DNA of 33,166 bases, taken from positions 1 to 33,166 of the forward strand of contig CAMWHY010000019.1 in the NCBI GenBank assembly GCA_947174185.1, given 5' to 3'. The stretch is from an uncultured Lachnospiraceae bacterium. GTDB taxonomy: Bacteria > Bacillota > Clostridia > Lachnospirales > Lachnospiraceae. Each line of letters starts with the position of its first letter. The first letter of the stretch is position 1. Under the pieces are notes generated by a model, which was not told the origin of the DNA, did not search any database, and saw nothing but the letters and a program-made list of their open reading frames with translations. Shown piece after piece: positions 23,524 through 32,210 of this stretch. The position numbers were made by a program, and so were the translations under genes.

Positions 23524-24222
23524 ATGAACGCAGTTGCCATTATTACAGCCAGAGGCGGCAGTAAACGTATTCCCAGGAAGAATATCAAACCGTTTTTAGG
23601 AAAGCCGATCATTGCTTATTCTATTGAGGCAGCCATATCTTCCGGTGTTTTTGATGAAGTCATGGTTTCTACGGACGACGAGGAGATTGCGGAGATTGCC
23701 AGAGCATATGGGGCAGAAGTGCCGTTTTATCGAAGCGAAGCGATGGCGGATGATTTTGCGACGACAGCGGATGTTCTGGAAGAAGTGCTAAGGATGTATC
23801 GGGAAAGAGGAAAGAATTTTGACTGCTTTTGCTGTATTTATCCGACAGCGCCGTTTCTGACTGCAGAGAATTTAAGGGCTTCTATGGACACATTGATTCG
23901 TCAGGATGCGGATACTGTGCTCCCGGTAGTAAGATTTTCTTTTCCGCCGCAGCGTGCGGTGGTGATGCAGGATGGGTATTTATGCCCAAAATGGCCGGAG
24001 CACACGCTTACACGTTCACAGGATCTGGAACCGTTTTACCATGACTGTGGACAGTTTTATTGTTTAAGAACGAAGAGCTTTCTGGAACAGAAGAAGGTGG
24101 TAATGGAAAAAACCATGCCGTTTTTTCAGGAGGAAATGCGTGTGCAGGATATTGATACGGAAGAAGACTGGAAGATCGCTGAGATGAAATACCGTCTTAT
24201 GCAGAGCGGAGGGCAGCAATGA
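23524..24222 (+). CDS. pseF: pseudaminic acid cytidylyltransferase
   Basis: The 232-residue enzyme couples CTP and pseudaminic acid to CMP-pseudaminic acid, the activated donor. The CMP-sugar synthase signature ARGGSKRIPRKNIKPFLGKPI is at residues 9-29, followed by STDDEEIAEIARAYGAEVPF, DFATTADVL, CCIYPTAPFLTAENL and the DIDTEEDW end motif. The wording and short length fit PseF rather than NeuA, which often carries an extra domain. GGGGAG lies before the ATG. The stop codon overlaps the start of the next gene in ATGA, so the two are translationally coupled. Confidence 0.93.
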   Translation: MNAVAIITARGGSKRIPRKNIKPFLGKPIIAYSIEAAISSGVFDEVMVSTDDEEIAEIARAYGAEVPFYRSEAMADDFATTADVLEEVLRMYRERGKNFDCFCCIYPTAPFLTAENLRASMDTLIRQDADTVLPVVRFSFPPQRAVVMQDGYLCPKWPEHTLTRSQDLEPFYHDCGQFYCLRTKSFLEQKKVVMEKTMPFFQEEMRVQDIDTEEDWKIAEMKYRLMQSGGQQ

Positions 24223-26285
24223 GTTTGTACTTAAGGACAGCGAATGAGCGGGATAGAAAGCAGCTCTTTGACTGGGCAAATGAAACAAAGACACGTGCCA
24301 ATTCCTTTCATCAGGAAAAGATCTCCTGGGAGGAACATAACGGATGGTACGACCGCGTGATGCAGGCAGAGGATGTGCTGCTTTATATTGCCATGGATTT
24401 TATGAAGCCGGTGGGACAGGTCAGGCTGAACATAGAAGATGATGCCGGCAGGATCAGCTACAGCGTGGATGAGGAATGCCGTGGAGATCATCTGGGACAG
24501 AAGATGCTGGCGTTGCTGGAAAAGGAAGCGGTGGGAAAGGTTACACGGCTTGTTGCGGAAGTAAAGCCGGATAATATGGCTTCCAGACAAAACTTTGAAA
24601 AACTGGGATATGAGCTCTATAAAGAACAGGATGACAGTCATCAGGAAAAGGTCATTTATATCAAAGATCTGGATGCTGCAAAAACAGGGAGTTCATCTGA
24701 TAAGGAACAAAATGCGGCAGCAAAAAAAAGAGAACCGCAGTTTGAAATATTAAGAGTGGTTGCCATGCTGATGGTGATCCTGCTGCATTATATAAGCAAG
24801 GGCGGATTGCTGGCAAATCCGGCTGGAGATATGAGGTTTTCTGACTGGGTGTTTTGGGGATTGGAAGCGTTATGTCTGGTCTGTGTGAATGTTTATGTCC
24901 TGATCAGCGGATATTTCTTTGCAGAAAGCAGATTCCGGCTGGGAAAGATCGCGGGGATCTGGTGTCAGGTGTTTTTCTACAGTGTGGTTATTGCGGCAGT
25001 TTGTATGGCTGTGGGCATTGCGGATTACCGGCAGTATTTTGATCTGTATAACCTGCAGTTCTTTGTTTTTCCTGTGATCAATGGACATTATTGGTTTGCA
25101 ACAGCGTATTTGTTAATGTACCTGTTTTCTCCGGTGATGAATTATGCAATCAAAGGGATGAGCAGGAAACAATTCCAGATGCTGATCCTTTTGCTGTTGA
25201 TCCCGTTTTGTTTCGCAAAATCCATTCTCCCGCTGCCGCTTATGGTGGATGACTGCGGTAACAGTTTTATCTGGTTTTTATGTCTGTATCTGATTGCAGC
25301 ATATATCAGGAGGTACGGGATTCCTTTTCTGGAAAAGAGGAAAAAGGCGTTGGCAACGTACCTGCTTTCGGCGGCAGGTATCCTGGTGGCGTTGGCTTTT
25401 GCCGGTTTCCTGAATCGTCAGACAGGTCATTATGAATATGCGTTAGAAATTCCGCTGCATTATAATTTTTTCTTTATTCTGACTGGCTCGCTGGGACTGT
25501 TTTATTGTTTTAAAACATGGAAGGTGAAAGAAAATGCACTGGTGCGCTATTTAGTGAGGATCGCTCCTTATACCTTTGGGGTATATCTGCTGCATGAGCA
25601 TCTTCTGCTGCGTTTTTGGTGGCCGGAAACCTTTAGGGTGTCGGAGATTTATGGAGCAGCAAGAATCTTTCATCTTCTTTTAACGGTGATTCTATTGTTT
25701 GCTGCGGGGATTCTGGTGGACGTCCTGCGAAGCCTGTTGTTTCTTTGGATTGATAAGCTGATGGTCATTGCGTTGAGGATCTATTATGCGAAGCGGGAAG
25801 CCATGGATTATCTGATCTTTGGTTTCCTGGCTACCCTGGTCAACTGGCTCGCATATGCGGCAGGCATCTTCGGACCTCTGAAGGCAGGGGTAGAATGGAT
25901 TGCCGGCAAAGTATGTGCTCTGGGACTTTTGTCTGCTGCTTCTGATCCCGAGGCCTCAGCAAAGATCATTGTGGCAAATGTCTTTGCGTGGATTGTTGCT
26001 GTGTTGTTTGCTTATTGGACTAATCGGACATGGGTTTTTCGGAGTCAGGTGCACGGAGCAAAGGCAATCCTGAGGGAGTTCACGGCATTTGTCAGCGCAC
26101 GTATTACGTCTCTGTTAGTAGAGACGGTGCTGTTATATTTGTTGGTAGACTGGCTTAAGTTGAATGATCTGTTTTCCAAAATACTGTTAAGTTTTATTAC
26201 GATAGCGCTGAATTATATTTTTAGTAAATTATGGATTTTTAAGAAAAGCGATAAAGTCAGGGAAGAAAAGGATGCAAATGGATGA
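24219..26285 (+). CDS. three-domain fusion: PseH-like N-acetyltransferase, acyltransferase-3, GtrA
   Basis: This 688-residue protein joins three families. Residues 1-150 form a GNAT domain (SYSVDEECRGDHLGQKML with the acetyl-CoA loop RGDHLG at 88-93, then NFEKLGYE). By operon position it is the PseH step, N-acetylation of the 4-amino sugar. After a charged linker (151-172), residues 173-520 are an acyltransferase-3 domain with about ten helices, opening PQFEILRVVAMLMVILLHY with the conserved His190. Residues 529-676 are a four-helix GtrA domain (YLIFGFLATLVNWLAY, FAYWTNRTWVFRS, ALNYIFSKLWIF), a family linked to flipping of undecaprenyl-phosphate sugars. No stop or frameshift interrupts the joins. 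One protein would thus acetylate the precursor, acylate the exported sugar and move lipid-linked sugar. Confidence 0.9.
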   Translation: MSLYLRTANERDRKQLFDWANETKTRANSFHQEKISWEEHNGWYDRVMQAEDVLLYIAMDFMKPVGQVRLNIEDDAGRISYSVDEECRGDHLGQKMLALLEKEAVGKVTRLVAEVKPDNMASRQNFEKLGYELYKEQDDSHQEKVIYIKDLDAAKTGSSSDKEQNAAAKKREPQFEILRVVAMLMVILLHYISKGGLLANPAGDMRFSDWVFWGLEALCLVCVNVYVLISGYFFAESRFRLGKIAGIWCQVFFYSVVIAAVCMAVGIADYRQYFDLYNLQFFVFPVINGHYWFATAYLLMYLFSPVMNYAIKGMSRKQFQMLILLLLIPFCFAKSILPLPLMVDDCGNSFIWFLCLYLIAAYIRRYGIPFLEKRKKALATYLLSAAGILVALAFAGFLNRQTGHYEYALEIPLHYNFFFILTGSLGLFYCFKTWKVKENALVRYLVRIAPYTFGVYLLHEHLLLRFWWPETFRVSEIYGAARIFHLLLTVILLFAAGILVDVLRSLLFLWIDKLMVIALRIYYAKREAMDYLIFGFLATLVNWLAYAAGIFGPLKAGVEWIAGKVCALGLLSAASDPEASAKIIVANVFAWIVAVLFAYWTNRTWVFRSQVHGAKAILREFTAFVSARITSLLVETVLLYLLVDWLKLNDLFSKILLSFITIALNYIFSKLWIFKKSDKVREEKDANG

Positions 26286-28104
26286 ACAAATAGAAATTGG
26301 AACAGGTATGATGAGGGAAAAGGAATCTTTATTTAAAAAATTGGATATTATGCTGCCTGTTTTTCTGTTTTTGTTTGCGTTGATCGGCTGTAATCAGGGG
26401 GCAGACCTGACAGATACAACCTACAGTCTGGGAAATTATCTGTATTTTCGTGAACTGGGCGGAGAATGGATCTATGCCACGTTTTTGGCAAATATGCTTG
26501 GGTATCTTCTCCTGCTGCTGACGGGACACAGGATGATATGGATGAATGTGGCGGGGAGCGTGATCATCGCCGTAACGGCGGTGGTGGTATATTATGGCCT
26601 TAGAAATGATATCCCTCGTGTTATTTTGTTTTTGGGGGAACTGATGGCAGTCGGATTATGCTGGTGTCCCAGGGTGATTTTTTATAATTATCTCACATAT
26701 CTGCTACTGACGACGGCGGCAGTGATGCTTTATCATGCGATAATGACGAAGAAGAAAGGTCTGTTTCTGGCTGCGGGAATATTATTGGGGCTCAATGTCT
26801 TTGTCAGGATTTCCAATTTGACAGAGATGGCGCTGATCCTGCTGGTCTGGTACGGAGCTTTTTTAGATCGATCCGATGACCGGCAGAAAAACATGGTCTG
26901 GCAGCAGACGGGTATCTGTATCGGAGGCTATCTGCTTGGTATACTGATGGGGCTTTTCCTAATGCTCATGACAGTGGGGGCAGACGGCTATTCCCGGATG
27001 TTGAACTGGGTATTTTCTCTGTTTACATCGAGTGGAGAGGCTGGCGGTTATTCCATGAACGGGATGTTTGGAACAATCCTGAAAAATTACATGGGAAGCT
27101 TTCGCTGGCTGCTTTTTATGATGGCTGGGATTGCGGCAGGAACGGTTATGTTTTTTATAAAGAAGGATCGTTTCCTTCAATGGAAAAAGTTTTTTTATCT
27201 GGCTGGAATTGTGATTCTTGGAATTTATTTTTACAGAAATGGCGTATATGATTTCCGTTATTATAATAATGGCAGCATTTTCCACCTTTGTGTGATCTTT
27301 TTTCTGATAGAATGGATTGTGTGCATTTTAATGGTATTTCATAAAAAGGCGGAAAAAGAAGATAAACTTTTTGCTATGCTGACAATGCTGATATTATTAA
27401 TAACGCCGCTGGGAAGCAATAATCATCTGTTTACTTGCATTAATAATATGTTCCTGCTGGCTCCGCTGGGATGTTTTGCAGGATATCGGCTGTATGGACT
27501 TCATCGTAAGGGATGCTGGAGATTCCCCTGTGGCGCTATGTGCATCTCATTGGCGGCAGGACTGCTGGTCCAGAGCTTATTATTTCATGGTTATTTTGTC
27601 TTCCGTGACGGAGTGGATGGTACGCCCAGGGACACGGTGATTACAGAGGAGGGGAACAGTTATCTGGCAGGCATGAAGACGGGGCAGATGCATGCGCAGG
27701 CGATTGAAGGACTGACTGCATATGCCGGAGGGCAGTTTACCGGTGATGAGGAATTGATCCTATATGGCAAACTTCCCGGCGTTGCCTATCTGCTTCATAT
27801 GCCGCCTGCATTTACTACGATCTGGCCGGATCTTGAAAGTTTTCCGAAAGGCCTGTTTACGGAGGAACTGGAGCGGATAACAAGGGAATGTCTTGCCGAA
27901 GAAAGAGAATGGCCGGTTTTGGTCTTATCTTTGGAAACGGCGGCATATGCTATGCAGGATGCCGAAGGAATGCTGGTGCTTGGCGTGGATGAGGAAGAGA
28001 TGCAGGCAGATGAAAAGCTGACGGCACTCTCAGCGTTTATAATATCACAAGGATACCACGAAACCTATTCCAATGAGGAATTTGTTGTTTTAGAAAAAAA
28101 ATAA
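26278..28104 (+). CDS. GT-C-like integral membrane protein
   Basis: I prefer ATG 26278 (AAAGGA at 26267-26272) to ATG 26272, which overlaps the ribosome site; this gives 608 residues. About 11 or 12 hydrophobic helices are followed by a soluble C-terminal domain of about 150 residues. The first external loop after helix 1 contains QGADLTDTTYSLGNYLYF with Asp43 and Asp46. This matches the topology of GT-C glycosyltransferases, whose catalytic acid sits in that loop and which use polyprenyl-phosphate sugars outside the membrane. It overlaps the GtrA-containing gene by 8 nt, and a GtrA flippase plus a GT-C enzyme is a known pairing. The specific family is not recognised, and the sugar is unknown. 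Confidence 0.78.
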   Translation: MDEQIEIGTGMMREKESLFKKLDIMLPVFLFLFALIGCNQGADLTDTTYSLGNYLYFRELGGEWIYATFLANMLGYLLLLLTGHRMIWMNVAGSVIIAVTAVVVYYGLRNDIPRVILFLGELMAVGLCWCPRVIFYNYLTYLLLTTAAVMLYHAIMTKKKGLFLAAGILLGLNVFVRISNLTEMALILLVWYGAFLDRSDDRQKNMVWQQTGICIGGYLLGILMGLFLMLMTVGADGYSRMLNWVFSLFTSSGEAGGYSMNGMFGTILKNYMGSFRWLLFMMAGIAAGTVMFFIKKDRFLQWKKFFYLAGIVILGIYFYRNGVYDFRYYNNGSIFHLCVIFFLIEWIVCILMVFHKKAEKEDKLFAMLTMLILLITPLGSNNHLFTCINNMFLLAPLGCFAGYRLYGLHRKGCWRFPCGAMCISLAAGLLVQSLLFHGYFVFRDGVDGTPRDTVITEEGNSYLAGMKTGQMHAQAIEGLTAYAGGQFTGDEELILYGKLPGVAYLLHMPPAFTTIWPDLESFPKGLFTEELERITRECLAEEREWPVLVLSLETAAYAMQDAEGMLVLGVDEEEMQADEKLTALSAFIISQGYHETYSNEEFVVLEKK

Positions 28105-28152
28105 GAAGAAAATCCATAAAAGACTATCTTTATTTTTGTATCTATTATAAAA

Positions 28153-28161
28153 TGATAGAAT
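28153..28161 (+). promoter_or_regulatory. tentative extended -10 promoter of the ABC-transporter operon
   Basis: TGATAGAAT at 28153-28161 fits an extended -10 (TG-n-TAGAAT). The only -35 candidate at 17 bp is the poor TTTTTG at 28133-28138. A promoter is expected here because a new functional unit starts 93 bp after the polysaccharide genes, but I see no terminator in the gap, so read-through is also possible. Confidence 0.35.
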
Positions 28162-28197
28162 GATTGGTAATGAAATAAAAGGAATGAGGAAACCAGA

Positions 28198-30273
28198 ATG
28201 AGGAAATGGATGAACCGTGCCGCAGTGGGGATTCTTGCGGCGATTGTCCTGTCAGGGACGACATTTGCGGCTTTTGGAATGTATGCCAGAGCAGAGAAAT
28301 CAGATTATGATGATGATGATTTTACGATCGATGCAGAACTTTCTGTATCTGCATCATCGGAATCTTTTAATATTGAAATAGAAGTCACCAATGACGGACC
28401 TGATTTTGAAGGGACAGTGCGTTTGATCGCGGAGAATGGAGGAAACGATACCTGTGCTTATGATACGGCAATCTCCTTGTCTGAAGGCAGTACAAAACAG
28501 TTTGTCGTATCGATTCCCGTCAGCAGTCTGGATACCTATTATAGCGGATATGGACAGACAGGAACAATGTATGTGATTCTTCTGGATCACAAAGGAAATA
28601 GGGTTACGACAGAAAAATTTACCCGGTTTTTTCAGGATTATCAGGAGAAGGTGGTTATTGGTGTATTAAGTGATGCATATGCGGAGTTGAGTTATCTTGA
28701 TGCAAATGGATATGCCATGTATATCATCAACAACAATTATGCGATAGAACTGGTAGAACTTTCAAAAGATACGCTGGCAGACGGGTTGGAGCGTCTGGAT
28801 TATCTGATCATTGATCAATATGATACGTCCCTGTTAAACGCAGAAACCGTTTCCGCAGTGGAAGACTGGACAGACCACGGTGGTATGCTGATCTTTGGCA
28901 CCGGCAATTATGCATATGATGTACTAAGTGGTTTTGATCAGCAGTTTCTACAGACCGAGTGTCTTGGGATCTATGAAGCCATAACAGGGAACTTTGAAAC
29001 GGAAAAGGGATACGGTATGGACATGTACTCCGTAACGGGATCGTATAGCCCGTATGATTATTACGGGATATCGATTGACATGTATATTCCCTCTGTTTAT
29101 GAAACGGATACGGCGATTTTATCTGGTTTCTCTCAGTATGATATGAATTATCATTATGGTTCTGGCTATGCAAGTTCCATCTCATATGGCAACGGCAGTA
29201 TTACTTATCTATATTATGCATTATCAGATCCAGAGATTGCTGCGGCCTGTGCAACAACAAATTATGTTACTGAGAATATTTTGGAAATGGCAGCAGATCA
29301 AACGATGTTGGATTATGCCACATTTCATAATACGGAAGACGGCATTCGTTATTCGTATAGTCTCACAAGTGCACTTGGCATCATCGATATGGAGAAATCG
29401 AATATCAATTATAATGTTTTAAAGGCACTGATCATCCTTTATGTCATATTGGTCGGTCCGATTGTTTATCTGGTATTGAGTCGTCTGAAAAAACGTGAGT
29501 TATACTGGGTGGCCGTACCTGCCATGGCGCTTCTTTTTGTTGGCGTCGTATCCATTGCCGGAAGGGGTTTTAGGATCGCGGATACCACTGTGTGTTCTGT
29601 TACGTTCGTGGATGCTGGGGATACTGGAGATACTGGCTCCGTACTCTATGCATACAGCGCCGGACATGATGACTGGCAGGTAGCTCTTGCAGGGGAGTGC
29701 GCTTATGCGGGACCGCTGCAGAGTAATTACGGCTGGACAAGCGATCCGACGGATTATTATTTTCATGTCATTGAGGATATGTCCGGAACAAGCATAGGGA
29801 TCCGCCCGGATGCCAGCTTTGAGACAGCGATGTTTCAACGTAAGGCTGCAGAGCCGACGGAGGGAGAGCTTTTGGTAGAGGATATCGAGGTTACCACTCA
29901 TAACGTTAAGGGTTATGTTACCAATGAGACAGGATATGATTTCTCTTATATGCTGGTTTATGATAATAGATATTTCGCTGTCGTGGAAGGAGTAGAGGAT
30001 GGTGAAAGAATTAATCTTAGGAATGCCGATGTGATCAGTCAGGCCAATGTTTCCAGTATAGATGATGTATTTTGGCGTACGGCGGAGCAGGAATATGAAG
30101 AAAATAAGACACTGGCAGCGCAAATGGCGGCGCTTTATATCGGATTGATGCAGTCGATTGATTTTGGGGGAACGGTCGTGGTTGGAGTAGTGCCAAATTA
30201 TGACAGGGTCACAGCGGGCAATTGTGCGGAAAATTCTTACGGCGTTTTCTATAGTATACAGGATATATATTAA
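28198..30273 (+). CDS. exported membrane protein of an ABC-transporter operon
   Basis: The 691-residue protein starts with a signal peptide (about residues 1-32, ending near YARA) and a mature part rich in Asp and Tyr. A beta-type domain follows (VTNDGPDFEGTVRLIAENGG, like bacterial Ig/CARDB domains), then an alpha/beta domain (VVIGVLSD..., LDYLIIDQYDTS, GGMLIFGTGNYAYDVL) resembling the glutamine-amidotransferase-like fold of GldG-type proteins. Two membrane helices lie at about 405-425 and 432-452, with a further beta-rich outer domain to the end. Such proteins commonly sit beside ABC ATPase/permease pairs in clostridia, but the role is unknown. Just downstream are the ATPase, permease and a coiled-coil protein. 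No enzyme motif is evident. Confidence 0.8.
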   Translation: MRKWMNRAAVGILAAIVLSGTTFAAFGMYARAEKSDYDDDDFTIDAELSVSASSESFNIEIEVTNDGPDFEGTVRLIAENGGNDTCAYDTAISLSEGSTKQFVVSIPVSSLDTYYSGYGQTGTMYVILLDHKGNRVTTEKFTRFFQDYQEKVVIGVLSDAYAELSYLDANGYAMYIINNNYAIELVELSKDTLADGLERLDYLIIDQYDTSLLNAETVSAVEDWTDHGGMLIFGTGNYAYDVLSGFDQQFLQTECLGIYEAITGNFETEKGYGMDMYSVTGSYSPYDYYGISIDMYIPSVYETDTAILSGFSQYDMNYHYGSGYASSISYGNGSITYLYYALSDPEIAAACATTNYVTENILEMAADQTMLDYATFHNTEDGIRYSYSLTSALGIIDMEKSNINYNVLKALIILYVILVGPIVYLVLSRLKKRELYWVAVPAMALLFVGVVSIAGRGFRIADTTVCSVTFVDAGDTGDTGSVLYAYSAGHDDWQVALAGECAYAGPLQSNYGWTSDPTDYYFHVIEDMSGTSIGIRPDASFETAMFQRKAAEPTEGELLVEDIEVTTHNVKGYVTNETGYDFSYMLVYDNRYFAVVEGVEDGERINLRNADVISQANVSSIDDVFWRTAEQEYEENKTLAAQMAALYIGLMQSIDFGGTVVVGVVPNYDRVTAGNCAENSYGVFYSIQDIY

Positions 30274-30324
30274 AGACAGGCTGTAAAATAAAATTTTCTG
30301 GATGAGGAAGAACGGAGGATTTCT

Positions 30325-31251
30325 ATGCTGCATATCAGTTATCTATATAAAAATTATGGAAAATTTCAGGCAGTCAATAACTTGACGCTCCATATCCCGA
30401 AAGGGGATCTGTTTGGCTTTGTGGGACCCAATGGAGCAGGGAAGACCACCACCATAAGGATCGTCTGCGGTCTTCTGCCGGCAACGGCAGGTTCGGTACA
30501 TGTGAATGGAATTGATGCATTTGCCAACCGGAAAGAGATCAAGCGGCAGATTGGATATGTGCCGGATTTCTTTGGCGTATATGATAATCTGAAGGTGAAA
30601 GAGTATTTGGAATTTTATGGTTCCATGTATGGTATGGATAGTTCGGATATCTTCAAGGTGGCTGATGACCTTCTGGAACTTGTTAATCTGCAAGATAAAA
30701 AGGAAGTTTATGTCGATACGCTGTCCAGAGGTATGAAACAGCGTCTGTGCGTGGCAAGGGCGCTTCTTCATAATCCACAGCTTTTGATCTTAGATGAACC
30801 AAGCTCCGGGCTGGATCCCAGAGCAAGGGTGGAGATGAAGGAACTGCTGATGAATCTGAATTCTATGGGAAAGACCATTATCATCAGCTCTCATATTTTA
30901 TCAGAACTTTCAGAGATGTGTACCAGTATCGGCATTATGAATAGAGGAAATCTGGTGATGGCTGGCAAGATTGATGACATCAGAGATCATATGAACGCGG
31001 ACAACAGAATTATCCTTTCGATTGAGAATGATACCGAGAAGGCTGTGCGAATTGCAAAGGAACACGCAAACGTTATTGTGCACTCTGTCCGTGAAAATGA
31101 ACTGATTATTTCCCATGCAGGTACGACGCAAGAGCTGAATCAAATGATACGACAGATGATGGAGCAGGAGATTCTATTGTCAGGATTCCATAAAGAGGAA
31201 GGGAACTTAGAGGCGCTGTTTATGCAGCTGACAGGAGGGACACCGGAATGA
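30325..31251 (+). CDS. ABC transporter ATP-binding protein
   Basis: The 308-residue ATPase is complete: Walker A GPNGAGKTT at 34-42, Q-loop region IGYVPDFFGVYDNL, ABC signature LSRGMKQR at 133-140, Walker B LLILDEPSSGLD at 153-164 and the H-loop in IIISSHILSE. The Y-D-N-L after the Q-loop and a C-terminal extension of about 80 residues are typical of the CcmA/GldA-like exporters of the ABC-2 class. CGGAGGA precedes ATG 30325. It would power the permease encoded directly downstream, with which it overlaps in ATGA. The substrate is not predictable. Confidence 0.94.
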   Translation: MLHISYLYKNYGKFQAVNNLTLHIPKGDLFGFVGPNGAGKTTTIRIVCGLLPATAGSVHVNGIDAFANRKEIKRQIGYVPDFFGVYDNLKVKEYLEFYGSMYGMDSSDIFKVADDLLELVNLQDKKEVYVDTLSRGMKQRLCVARALLHNPQLLILDEPSSGLDPRARVEMKELLMNLNSMGKTIIISSHILSELSEMCTSIGIMNRGNLVMAGKIDDIRDHMNADNRIILSIENDTEKAVRIAKEHANVIVHSVRENELIISHAGTTQELNQMIRQMMEQEILLSGFHKEEGNLEALFMQLTGGTPE

Positions 31252-32210
31252 AGATCAGGTTGAATCCAATTATGAAAAAAGATATTAAGGTTACTGCCCG
31301 CAGCATGAAAATGGCGTGGGGACTGATGGCTTATGAAGCGATTCTGGCTTTTATGTTTATTATAGCACTTTCTATCCTCAGTTTTGGGTCCAGTTATAAT
31401 TATCAGAATATTTATGGCGAACTGATTTCCCTGTTCCCGGTGATCGGAGTTGCTCAGGTCAGTATGACTGCATTGACGATTCCGATCATGACAGCATCTT
31501 CCATATCAGGGGAAAAGGAGCGGCAGACGTTTGATATCATGTTGACTACCTGTTTATCGCCTGGGGCGATCGTATTTGGAAAGGTAATTTCTTCCGTAGC
31601 GGAAGTCATGCTGTATGTGATAGCAAGTATTCCTATTATGGCGCTTGCATTTGTACTGGGAGGTCTTTCGTGGTGGACGTTGTTTTTGTTCCTTATTGTG
31701 ATCTTTATTTTTGCAACCCTTGCGGGAAGTGTCGGGGTATTTTGTTCTTCGATCAGTAGAAAATCTATTGTTTCGATCATACTGGCGTTTGTCGTATACT
31801 TTCTTGTGTGTTTTTTAACGGTTCTGCCGATGATCATTACTTTGTTTGCCACAAGGGGAGACGTTTATGACAGTACGATCTTCCTTTTGCTGAACCCCAT
31901 CGTATTTCTGGAAGAGTTTTTTATGCTTTCTATGACAGGGGATTCGTTGTTTTCCGGTGAGTTTATTTCGGATTATGGATTTTTAACGGGCCTGATTTCT
32001 CATGGACCGCTTTGGTGCATCCTTTCCGGAATCTGTATGTTGGGCTTATCAATACTGTTTATGCTTCTAGCGGCAAAGAGGATCGATCCGTTGACGGGCA
32101 AGGTCAAAAAGATTGCGAAGAAACAGCCTATCGTACAGAGCGCATTTATCCCCCAAGAGGTTAATAATGTTAATAATATAAATACTGGAAATGAGGTTCA
32201 AAATGGATGA
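31248..32210 (+). CDS. ABC-2 type transporter permease
   Basis: The 320-residue protein has six hydrophobic helices. It begins with the short cytoplasmic leader LNPIMKKDIKVTARSMKMAWGL typical of ABC-2 permeases (GldF/NatB-like). SSISGEKERQTFDIMLTTCLSP, the coupling-helix sequence that meets the ATPase, is clearly present at about residues 84-105. It ends in an Asn-rich tail (VNNVNNINTGNEVQNG). Coupled to the ATPase gene by ATGA, it overlaps the next gene by 8 nt. With the exported 691-residue protein it probably forms an envelope ABC complex. Confidence 0.9.
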   Translation: MKIRLNPIMKKDIKVTARSMKMAWGLMAYEAILAFMFIIALSILSFGSSYNYQNIYGELISLFPVIGVAQVSMTALTIPIMTASSISGEKERQTFDIMLTTCLSPGAIVFGKVISSVAEVMLYVIASIPIMALAFVLGGLSWWTLFLFLIVIFIFATLAGSVGVFCSSISRKSIVSIILAFVVYFLVCFLTVLPMIITLFATRGDVYDSTIFLLLNPIVFLEEFFMLSMTGDSLFSGEFISDYGFLTGLISHGPLWCILSGICMLGLSILFMLLAAKRIDPLTGKVKKIAKKQPIVQSAFIPQEVNNVNNINTGNEVQNG

